A stretch of DNA of 19,695 bases from Pseudomonadota bacterium (GTDB lineage Bacteria > Pseudomonadota > Alphaproteobacteria > Caulobacterales > Caulobacteraceae), in contig JAEYUE010000025.1 in the NCBI GenBank assembly GCA_023433655.1, positions 1 to 19,695 of the forward strand, read 5' to 3'. The notes beneath the pieces are model-generated. The model had not been told where the DNA came from and ran no database searches. It saw only the letters and a program-made list of their open reading frames with translations. Shown piece after piece: positions 14,338-19,695 of this stretch (its first letter is position 1; each line of letters begins with the position of its first letter). The translations under genes and the position numbers were made by a program.

Positions 14338-14473
14338 GAGACGATGCTCCGGCAGGATGAACGCGCCGGACAGAGGATAGATCGCGCGAATGACTCTCAG
14401 CTTGGCCAGACGCGGAACGCCCCGGCGGTTGCGGTCTTCTTGTCCCGAAGCCAGCCGATCAGGGAGAACCGTA

Positions 14474-15031
14474 ATGGCCCAGAGCTACGAAGAGATGGAC
14501 GCCATCGCCATGCTGAAGGCGGACCACCGCAAGGTGGAAGAGCTGTTCGAAAAATTCGAAAACACGAACGGCAAGGCCACGAAGCAGAACCTGGCCGAGC
14601 AGATCTGCCTTGAGCTGAAGGTGCACACGGCGATCGAGGAGGAAATCTTCTACCCGGCCTGCCGCGGCAAGATCGAGGACGACCTGGTGGACGAGGCCTA
14701 TGTCGAGCACGACTCGGCCAAGCTGCTGATCAACGAGATCGAGGCCGGCGGCCCCGACGAGGAATTCTACGACGCCAAGGTCAAGGTGCTGTCGGAAATG
14801 ATCGAGCACCACGTCGAGGAGGAGGAGAAGCGCGTCGAGGGCATGTTCAGCCAGGCCCGCGCCGCCGGTCTCGACATGGACGCCCTCGCCGACCAGATGC
14901 GTCAGCGCAAGGCCACGGCGATGGAGGAGTTCCAGGCCGGCCGCCCGGCCGAGACCCGCACCATGGCGGGCGACGACGTGGAGAGCGCCAAGGTCGAGGA
15001 GCCGCTCGCCGGCGGGGCGTCGCTGCGCTGA
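14474..15031 (+). CDS. Hemerythrin-like (HHE) domain protein
   Basis: This 185-residue protein starts at ATG 14474, preceded by AGGGAGAA. Upstream codons in the same frame (from 14390) are basic and proline-rich and are not HHE-like, so the later start is chosen. Its four-helix HHE domain has di-iron ligand candidates H18 (KADHRKVEEL), H51 and E55 (KVHTAIEEEIFYP), H79 (VEHDSA) and H112/H113 with the following glutamates (MIEHHVEEEEK). The tail after residue 130 is low in hydrophobics and poorly conserved. Members bind oxygen, nitric oxide or iron or sense them. It is followed by the CAP lipoprotein gene 8 bases later and is probably co-transcribed with it. Confidence 0.92.
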   Translation: MAQSYEEMDAIAMLKADHRKVEELFEKFENTNGKATKQNLAEQICLELKVHTAIEEEIFYPACRGKIEDDLVDEAYVEHDSAKLLINEIEAGGPDEEFYDAKVKVLSEMIEHHVEEEEKRVEGMFSQARAAGLDMDALADQMRQRKATAMEEFQAGRPAETRTMAGDDVESAKVEEPLAGGASLR

Positions 15032-15039
15032 GGCCGCCG

Positions 15040-15615
15040 ATGCATCACGCGTCCTTCGCGGGCGCGGCCCTGCTGCTGATCGCGACGGGCTGCGCCGACC
15101 CCGGCCTGCTCGTCGTGCCGCCGCCGCAGGAGCCGCGCACGGTTCAGCCCATCGCGCCGCCACGCACGACCGCACCGTCGAGCGGGGTCGAGCGCCGCCT
15201 TCTCGACGCGCACAACGCCGAGCGGGCGCGAGCCGGCGTCCCGGCGCTGCGCTGGGCCGACTCGCTTGAGGCGGAGGCCCGGGGCTGGGCTCGCCAGCTG
15301 ATCGCCGGGGACACCTTCGCCCATGACCCGTCGCCGCACGGCCACGGCGAGAACCTGTGGACCGGCTGGGGCGGGAGGGTCTGGACGCCCGAGGAGATGG
15401 TCGGCGAATGGGCGGCGGAGCGGGCGAACTATGTCCACGGCCCGTTCCCGAATGTCAGCCGCACGGGCCGCTGGGCCGATGTCGCGCACTACACCCAGCT
15501 GGTGTGGCGGGACACCACCCACGTCGGCTGCGCTGTCGAGAGCCGGGGCGACCGCTCGGTGCTGGCCTGCCGCTACGCGCCGCCGGGGAATATCGACGGG
15601 CGGGCGGCGTATTGA
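15040..15615 (+). CDS. CAP-domain (SCP/PR-1-like) lipoprotein
   Basis: This 191-residue protein begins with a signal sequence ending in a lipobox, LIATGC (cysteine 18), so it is probably a lipid-anchored envelope protein. A proline-rich linker (PPPQEPRTVQPIAPPR) precedes the CAP domain from about residue 50. The domain has LLDAHNAERARAGVPALRW, GHGENLW, WAAERANY and VAHYTQLVWRDTTHVGC, and ends with CRYAPPGNIDG. The histidine and glutamate cleft residues of the family are present, and two cysteines near the end can form the usual disulfide. Bacterial CAP proteins are of mixed or unknown function, including envelope roles. The start has GAGG upstream. The neighbouring hemerythrin gene is very close. 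Confidence 0.9.
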   Translation: MHHASFAGAALLLIATGCADPGLLVVPPPQEPRTVQPIAPPRTTAPSSGVERRLLDAHNAERARAGVPALRWADSLEAEARGWARQLIAGDTFAHDPSPHGHGENLWTGWGGRVWTPEEMVGEWAAERANYVHGPFPNVSRTGRWADVAHYTQLVWRDTTHVGCAVESRGDRSVLACRYAPPGNIDGRAAY

Positions 15616-15618
15616 GGA

Positions 15619-15698
15619 AGGCAGCAGGCAGGGATGATAGTCTCGCTGGCCGGCCGAGGTGCGTCGAGGAAACCCGGCGACCCTGCTGCCTGCTGCCT
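15619..15698. repeat. Long inverted repeat with 7-base tandem repeats between convergent genes
   Basis: AGGCAGCAGGCAG (15619-15631) and CTGCCTGCTGCCT (15686-15698) are perfect 13-base inverted arms with a 54-base loop. The right arm continues as degenerate 7-base units TGCTGCC, TGCTGCC and TGTTGCC (15684-15704). It fills most of the 95 bases between the CAP gene stop (15615) and the kdsD stop (15711). It is probably a bidirectional terminator-like structure, with the tandem units a potential slippage site. Confidence 0.6.
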
Positions 15699-15710
15699 GT
15701 TGCCTGATCC

Positions 15711-16709
15711 CTAGCTGACGTACCCCGCCTGCATCAGCTCGGCGATGTGGATGATGGCGACGGGCCGATCTTCCTCAAGCACGAGAAGCGTGGCGATCCT
15801 GTTCTGGGTCATCAGATCGATGGCGTCGCTCATGCGGGCGTCGGGGGCGATGACCTTGGGGCGGGCGCTCATGATGTCAGCGGCGGTGAGGCCGGCGGCG
15901 TTCTCGCGGGCGAAGGCGCGGCGGATGTCGCCGGCGGTGACGATCCCGGCCAGCCTTCCGTCAGCATCGACCACCGCGGCGGCGCCCTTGCGGCCCTCGG
16001 TGATAGCCGACACGACTTCGGCGAAGGTGGCCGTGGTCGGCACCATGGCGGGCGCCGGCGGGCGGTCCCCCATCCAGTCCTTCACGCTCTGCAGGCTCAT
16101 GCCCAGCTTGCCGCCCGGGTGATGCAGGCCGAAGGCCTCGGCCGTGAAGCCGCGGCGGTCCATCAGCACCATGGCCAGGGCGTCGCCCAGCGCCAGCGTC
16201 ATCAGGGTCGAGGTCGTCGGGGCGAGGTTGTTCGGACAGGCCTCGGCCACCTGGGGCATGGCGAGGCAGACGGCCGAGTGGCGACCGAGGAAGCTGTTCG
16301 GCCTCTGGGTCAGGCCGATCACCGGAATGCCCTCGCGCTGGCAGAAGATCAGCGGATCGCGCAGCTCGCGGCTCTCGCCCGAGTTGGAGATGGCCAGCAG
16401 GGTGACGTCCTTGCGCAGCATGCCGAGGTCGCCGTGGCTCATCTCGGCCGGGTGGACAAAGAAGGCGTTTGTGCCGGTCGAGGCGAGGGTGGCGGCGATC
16501 TTGCCGCCGATGTGCCCGGACTTGCCCATGCCGGTGACCACCAGATAGCCGGGGCGCGACAGGATGATCTCGCAGGCCCGGGCGAGGCTGTCGTCGAGGC
16601 TGCTCTCGAGCGCCTGGAGCGCCTCAATGTTCAGACCGATGACCTCGCGCGCCCGCGCGGTCATGGCGGCGGGATCGGCGGACAGGGCGGCTTCGGGAGT
16701 GTCGTTCAT
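15711..16709 (-). CDS. kdsD: Arabinose-5-phosphate isomerase (KdsD/KpsF/GutQ family)
   Basis: This 332-residue protein has an SIS domain (residues about 40-170) with VVTGMGKSGHIGGKIAATL and HPAEMSHGDLGML and AISNSGES. Two CBS domains follow (about 205-330), with GIVTAGDIRRAF and AIIHIAELMQAGYVS, matching the usual length of the family. It isomerises ribulose-5-phosphate to arabinose-5-phosphate for Kdo synthesis in lipopolysaccharide. The start chosen is ATG 16709. A second in-frame ATG at 16727 (MRHIAGMND) is possible, and no Shine-Dalgarno decides between them. It lies alone in its direction, divergent from the otsB gene 124 bases away. A GC hairpin (16728-16755) lies just upstream of the start. 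Confidence 0.93.
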   Translation of the reverse strand: MNDTPEAALSADPAAMTARAREVIGLNIEALQALESSLDDSLARACEIILSRPGYLVVTGMGKSGHIGGKIAATLASTGTNAFFVHPAEMSHGDLGMLRKDVTLLAISNSGESRELRDPLIFCQREGIPVIGLTQRPNSFLGRHSAVCLAMPQVAEACPNNLAPTTSTLMTLALGDALAMVLMDRRGFTAEAFGLHHPGGKLGMSLQSVKDWMGDRPPAPAMVPTTATFAEVVSAITEGRKGAAAVVDADGRLAGIVTAGDIRRAFARENAAGLTAADIMSARPKVIAPDARMSDAIDLMTQNRIATLLVLEEDRPVAIIHIAELMQAGYVS

Positions 16710-16727
16710 CCCGGCGATGTGGCGCAT

Positions 16728-16755
16728 CGGGCGGAAATTCTCAATCTCCCGCCCG
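16728..16755 (-). promoter_or_regulatory. Hairpin in the kdsD leader region
   Basis: CGGGCGG (16728-16734) and CCGCCCG (16749-16755) are perfect 7-base inverted arms with a 14-base AT-rich loop. They end 18 bases before the chosen kdsD ATG and just before the alternative one at 16727. If transcribed, it could hold back translation from one of the two starts. No known riboswitch is recognised. Confidence 0.35.
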
Positions 16756-16833
16756 GCGGCCGGGGATTGCTGCGTCGCGAGAAAATGCCGCGCCGGGGTC
16801 AACCTTTGCCGCACGACCGCGTTAGAAGGGGCC

Positions 16834-17622
16834 ATGCCGATTTCAGACCCGATGATCGACGGCGCGCCCGCGCCGGTCGAAACCGCAGCGCATCTTCCCC
16901 TCCCCCCGACCCGCCTGACCCGCCCCGCCCTGTTCCTCGACATGGACGGCGTGCTGGCCCCGTTGGCCGAGACGCCGGACGCCGTCGTGCCCCACCCGGA
17001 GCGGACGGCGGCGCTGAAGGCCGCAGCCGACCGGCTGGGTCACCGTGTGGCCATCATCAGCGGCCGGACCATCGCCGAGATCGATCGCATCGCCGAGGCC
17101 AGCACCGCCTCGGCCTCCGGCGTCCACGGCCTCGAGCGCCGCCGCGCCGACGGCTCCCTGCACCGCGCCGAAGCCTCCCCCGCCGTCCGCGACGCCGTGG
17201 CCGCGTTCGAGGATTTCGCCCGCAAGCGGCCCGGCATCATCGTCGAGGACAAGGCGGTCTCGGCCGGACTGCACTATCGCGGCGCGCCCGGGCACGAGGC
17301 TGAAGTCCTCGACCTGGCGGCGCGGCTGGCCGACGAGACCGGCCTGGCGCTGCAGGCGGGCAACCTTGTGGTCGAGCTGAAGACGCCGGGCAGCAGCAAG
17401 GGCACGGCGCTCGAGGCCTTCATGCGGGAGCCTCCGTTCGCCGGGGCCGTTCCGGTCATGCTGGGCGACGACCTGACCGACGAGGACGGCTTCCGCGCCG
17501 CAGAGGCGCTGGGCGGCTTCGGAGTGCTGGTCGGGCCGCCCAGGCCGACCGCCGCCCGCTACCGCCTGCCCGACGTAGATGCGGTGCTGGCCTGGCTGAA
17601 CGCCGTCGAGGAGAGTGAATGA
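16834..17622 (+). CDS. otsB: Trehalose-6-phosphate phosphatase (OtsB)
   Basis: This 262-residue HAD-superfamily enzyme has the catalytic DMDGVL motif with nucleophile D36 and D38, the SGRT motif (76-79), K189 in SSKGTAL and the metal-binding GDDLTDEDGF motif (211-220). It converts trehalose-6-phosphate to trehalose, the second step after OtsA. ATG 16834 is preceded by GAAGGGG. Longer open sequence upstream lies in the shared kdsD promoter region and is not part of the protein. The stop overlaps the next start as ATGA (17619-17622), so the GH15 gene is translationally coupled. This is the first gene of an operon ending in otsA. Confidence 0.95.
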   Translation: MPISDPMIDGAPAPVETAAHLPLPPTRLTRPALFLDMDGVLAPLAETPDAVVPHPERTAALKAAADRLGHRVAIISGRTIAEIDRIAEASTASASGVHGLERRRADGSLHRAEASPAVRDAVAAFEDFARKRPGIIVEDKAVSAGLHYRGAPGHEAEVLDLAARLADETGLALQAGNLVVELKTPGSSKGTALEAFMREPPFAGAVPVMLGDDLTDEDGFRAAEALGGFGVLVGPPRPTAARYRLPDVDAVLAWLNAVEESE

Positions 17623-19403
17623 CCCCGAACCTGGACCTCGCCCCGATCGGCAACTGCTCGATCAGCGCCCTGATCGACCGCAACGGCCGCTACGTCTGGG
17701 CCTGTGCGCCGCGGGTGGACGGCGACCCCGTGTTCTCGGCCCTGATGGACGGGATGGAGCCGGATCATGGCTTCTGGGACATCGTCCTGGAGGGCCAGAC
17801 GGAGGTCAGCCAGGCCTATGTCCGCAATACGCCGGTGCTGCGCACGGTGTTGACCGCCGCCGACGGGGCGGCGGTCGAAATCCTCGACTTCGCGCCCCGC
17901 CACCTGAAGCACAGCCGCATCTACCGGCCGCTGGCCTTCGCGCGGATCGTCCGGCCGCTCAGCGGATCGCCCCGCATCCGCGTGCGCCTGCGGCCAGCGG
18001 CGGACTGGGGCGCGCGGCCGGCCGAACGGACCAGCGGCTCGAACCACGTCCGCTACCGCTGCACCGACGTGACCTTCCGCCTGACCACCGACTGTCCGGT
18101 GTCGCACGTCCTCAGCGAGCGGGTGTTCCGGCTCGAGCGGCCGCACGCCTTCTTCCTGGGCCCGGACGAAGGGTACGACCAGGAAGTCGGGCCGGGGGTG
18201 TCGACGACCCTGGATCGCACCGTCGCCTACTGGCAGGACTGGGTGCGCACGCTGTACCTGCCGCTGGACTGGCAGGAGGCGGTGATCCGCGCCGCCATCC
18301 CCCTGAAACTGTGCGCCTACGAGGAGACGGGGGCCATCGTCGCGGCGATGACCACCTCGGTGCCGGAATTCCCGGAGAGCGGCCGCAATTGGGACTACCG
18401 CTACTGCTGGATCCGGGACGCCTACTATGTGGTGCGCGCACTGAACCGTCTGGGCGCGGTCGACCTGCTGGAGAACTACCTCGGCTACCTGCGGAACCTG
18501 GTCGACAACTCGGCCGGGGGTCACGTGCAGCCGGTCTACGGCGTCGGGCTGGAGCCGGGCATCGGCGAGCGGATTATCGAAAGCGTTGAGGGCTACCGGG
18601 GCATGAAACCCGTGCGGGTCGGCAACCAGGCGCACGAGCACTTGCAGCACGACGTTTACGGCCAGATCGTCTTGCCGCTGGTGCAGGCCTTCTACGACCA
18701 GCGGCTGCTGCGGCCCGGCACCCTGGAGGACTTCCACGCCCTCGAGAAGGTCGGGGAGCGCGCCTTCGAGATGCACGACAAGGTCGACGCCGGCCTGTGG
18801 GAGTTCCGCACCATCGCGCGGGTGCACACCTATTCGTCGGCGATGTGCTGGGCCGCCTGCGACCGGCTGGCCAAGGCCGCGGCGCATCTGGGTCTGGCCG
18901 ACCGGGCCGGCCTGTGGCGCGAGCGCGCCACCCTCATCCGCGACCGCATCGAGACGGAGGCCTATCTGCCCGACGAGGGCCGGTTCGCGGCCAGCTTCGG
19001 CAACCGGGAGCTTGACGCCTCCCTGCTGCAGCTGACCGACATCGGCTTCCTCGATCCGCTGGACCCGCGCCAGGTAAAGACCTTCGAGGCCATCGAACGG
19101 GATCTCAAGAAAGGGCCGTACCTGTTCCGCTATGTCGAGGCGGACGACTTCGGCGAGCCGGAGACGGCGTTCAACTTCTGCACCTTCTGGTTCATCGAGG
19201 CCCTGCACCAGAACGGCCGGATCGAGGAAGCGCGTGAGATCTTCGGGGAGATGCTGAGCCGGCGAACCCACGCCGGCCTGCTGTCGGAGGACATTTCGCT
19301 GGGGGACAACGAACTGTGGGGCAACTATCCGCAGACCTATTCGCTGGTCGGCATCATCAACTGCGCCGTGCTGCTCAGCCGGTCCTGGACGGACGCGCGA
19401 TGA
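17619..19403 (+). CDS. GH15 family glycoside hydrolase, probable trehalase or glucoamylase-like
   Basis: This 594-residue cytoplasmic protein (no signal peptide) starts with an N-terminal beta-sandwich (about 1-200) and continues with the GH15 (alpha/alpha)6 barrel. Family marks are RNWDYRYCWIRDA (256-268), ESVEGYRGMKPVRVGN (321-336, probable catalytic acid at E324), DVYGQ (345-349) and LLSEDISLGDNELWGNYPQ near 554-572. The last of these carries the second glutamate candidates E557 or E565. GH15 members hydrolyse alpha-glucosidic bonds; several actinobacterial members are trehalases. Sitting between otsB and otsA, trehalose is the likeliest substrate, but maltose or glucan cannot be excluded. 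ATG overlaps the otsB stop, and its TGA (19401-19403) overlaps the ATG of the following 20-codon ORF. Confidence 0.9.
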   Translation: MTPNLDLAPIGNCSISALIDRNGRYVWACAPRVDGDPVFSALMDGMEPDHGFWDIVLEGQTEVSQAYVRNTPVLRTVLTAADGAAVEILDFAPRHLKHSRIYRPLAFARIVRPLSGSPRIRVRLRPAADWGARPAERTSGSNHVRYRCTDVTFRLTTDCPVSHVLSERVFRLERPHAFFLGPDEGYDQEVGPGVSTTLDRTVAYWQDWVRTLYLPLDWQEAVIRAAIPLKLCAYEETGAIVAAMTTSVPEFPESGRNWDYRYCWIRDAYYVVRALNRLGAVDLLENYLGYLRNLVDNSAGGHVQPVYGVGLEPGIGERIIESVEGYRGMKPVRVGNQAHEHLQHDVYGQIVLPLVQAFYDQRLLRPGTLEDFHALEKVGERAFEMHDKVDAGLWEFRTIARVHTYSSAMCWAACDRLAKAAAHLGLADRAGLWRERATLIRDRIETEAYLPDEGRFAASFGNRELDASLLQLTDIGFLDPLDPRQVKTFEAIERDLKKGPYLFRYVEADDFGEPETAFNFCTFWFIEALHQNGRIEEAREIFGEMLSRRTHAGLLSEDISLGDNELWGNYPQTYSLVGIINCAVLLSRSWTDAR

Positions 19404-19462
19404 GCGGGTTCACGACAATGCGGCGGCGCCTTCCCGCCTCCCCGCGGGTTATGCGGGCATGA
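19400..19462 (+). CDS. 20-codon ORF bridging the GH15 and otsA genes
   Basis: ATG at 19400-19402 overlaps the GH15 TGA (ATGA). The frame runs 20 codons, basic and with no recognisable domain (MSGFTTMRRRLPASPRVMRA). It stops with TGA at 19460-19462, overlapping the otsA ATG (ATGA again). A small CCCGC/GCGGG hairpin (19441-19457) sits just before the otsA start. The peptide itself may be unimportant, the ORF serving to carry ribosomes to otsA, which has no visible Shine-Dalgarno. It may also be a chance frame in a short gap. Confidence 0.45.
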   Translation: MSGFTTMRRRLPASPRVMRA

Positions 19463-19695
19463 GCCGGCTGATCGGCGTTGCGAACCGCGTCTCGGCGCCG
19501 AAGGACCCGGCCGCCGGGTCCGCCGGCGGCCTGGCCATGGCCCTGTCGGCGGCGCTGCGCAAGTATGACGGCCTGTGGTTCGGCTGGTCCGGGGAGACGG
19601 TGGAGACCTTCGTTCCGGAAGCCAAGATCGAGGACCGCGCCGGGGTCACCGTCGCCCTGGTCGATCTCGAGGCCCAGGACGTCGAGGAGTACTAC
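19459..19695 (+). CDS. otsA: Trehalose-6-phosphate synthase (OtsA), N-terminal part (3' end outside the window)
   Basis: The visible 79 residues open MSRLIGVANRVSAPKD, the OtsA start with the conserved NRV stretch. They continue GSAGGLAMALSAALR, the donor-binding glycine-rich loop, and GLWFGWSGE, all features of the GT20 family. OtsA makes trehalose-6-phosphate from UDP-glucose and glucose-6-phosphate. The frame is also open upstream, but no start codon precedes this ATG after the GH15 stop region and the N terminus aligns with family starts. No Shine-Dalgarno is seen, and the ATG overlaps the stop of the 20-codon ORF, suggesting translation by reinitiation. Confidence 0.93.
   Translation, partial: MSRLIGVANRVSAPKDPAAGSAGGLAMALSAALRKYDGLWFGWSGETVETFVPEAKIEDRAGVTVALVDLEAQDVEEYY

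Noticed and set aside
14410..14440. GGAAC-containing site before the hemerythrin-like gene
   Set aside because: No CGTT follows at the required 16-17 base spacing.
14390..14473. N-terminal extension of the hemerythrin-like protein
   Set aside because: The extra 28 codons are basic and proline-rich; ATG 14474 has AGGGAGAA before it and gives a family-typical start.
16797..16823. Possible general-stress sigma factor (EcfG-type) promoter before otsB
   Set aside because: CGTT is present at 16820 but the upstream element GTCAAC is a poor match to GGAAC, and the leader to the ATG would be only about 4 bases.
16710..16943. N-terminal extension of KdsD
   Set aside because: It runs through the shared kdsD/otsB promoter region and the otsB start and would exceed the usual family length.
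17559..19271. Long open frame on the - strand opposite the GH15 gene
   Set aside because: Antisense shadow of a well-supported gene, with no domain visible.

Overview
The window is a gene-dense, very GC-rich stretch of chromosome. It has strong GC bias at third codon positions, and frequent ATGA or GTGA overlaps. Together with the gene families (a TonB-dependent receptor, a divergent GumN-like secreted protein, otsB-GH15-otsA), this suggests an alphaproteobacterium. Caulobacteraceae, perhaps Brevundimonas or a relative, is my best guess, inferred from gene content and style rather than from a marker gene. I see no tRNA or rRNA gene, no CRISPR array, no insertion sequence and no prophage. No gene-free stretch exceeds about 200 bases.

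Layout. (1) 1-1487, + strand: the tail of a PadR-type repressor, a HAAS/DUF1700 four-helix membrane protein and a DUF2807-type repetitive envelope protein form one operon that ends in a strong hairpin. (2) 1539-2930, +: tldD, a zinc peptidase. (3) 2943-4699, -: a frameshifted exported protein of unknown function, preceded by a GumN/TraB-family exported protein that has lost both expected histidine motifs and carries a TonB-box-like N terminus. (4) 4868-6949, +: a TonB-dependent receptor, convergent with an exported YtcJ-like amidohydrolase (6946-8610, -). The two share one CTAG that supplies both stop codons. (5) 8691-9458, +: a small exported protein and a DUF488 protein, again ending in a CTAG shared with the next gene. 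(6) 9455-13757, -: a fatty-acid beta-oxidation operon (thiolase, GNAT acetyltransferase, FadJ/FadB-type bifunctional enzyme, four-helix membrane protein) with a repeated operator-like element upstream of the thiolase. (7) 13957-14337, -: a VOC-family protein. Divergent from it are a hemerythrin-like protein and a CAP-domain lipoprotein (14474-15615, +). (8) 15711-16709, -: kdsD/kpsF for Kdo synthesis, divergent from the trehalose operon otsB, GH15 glycosidase, a 20-codon ORF and otsA (16834 to the window end, +).

How they work together. Thiolase and the FadJ-like protein together supply hydratase, dehydrogenase and thiolase steps of beta-oxidation. OtsA makes trehalose-6-phosphate and OtsB dephosphorylates it. 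The GH15 enzyme lying between them probably hydrolyses trehalose or a related glucan, so synthesis and breakdown may be translated from one coupled message. The most interesting parts are the chain of three ATGA junctions with a mini-ORF in the trehalose operon, the GumN-like protein with lost histidines, the single-base frameshift in the unknown exported protein, and the operator-like repeats upstream of the beta-oxidation operon.
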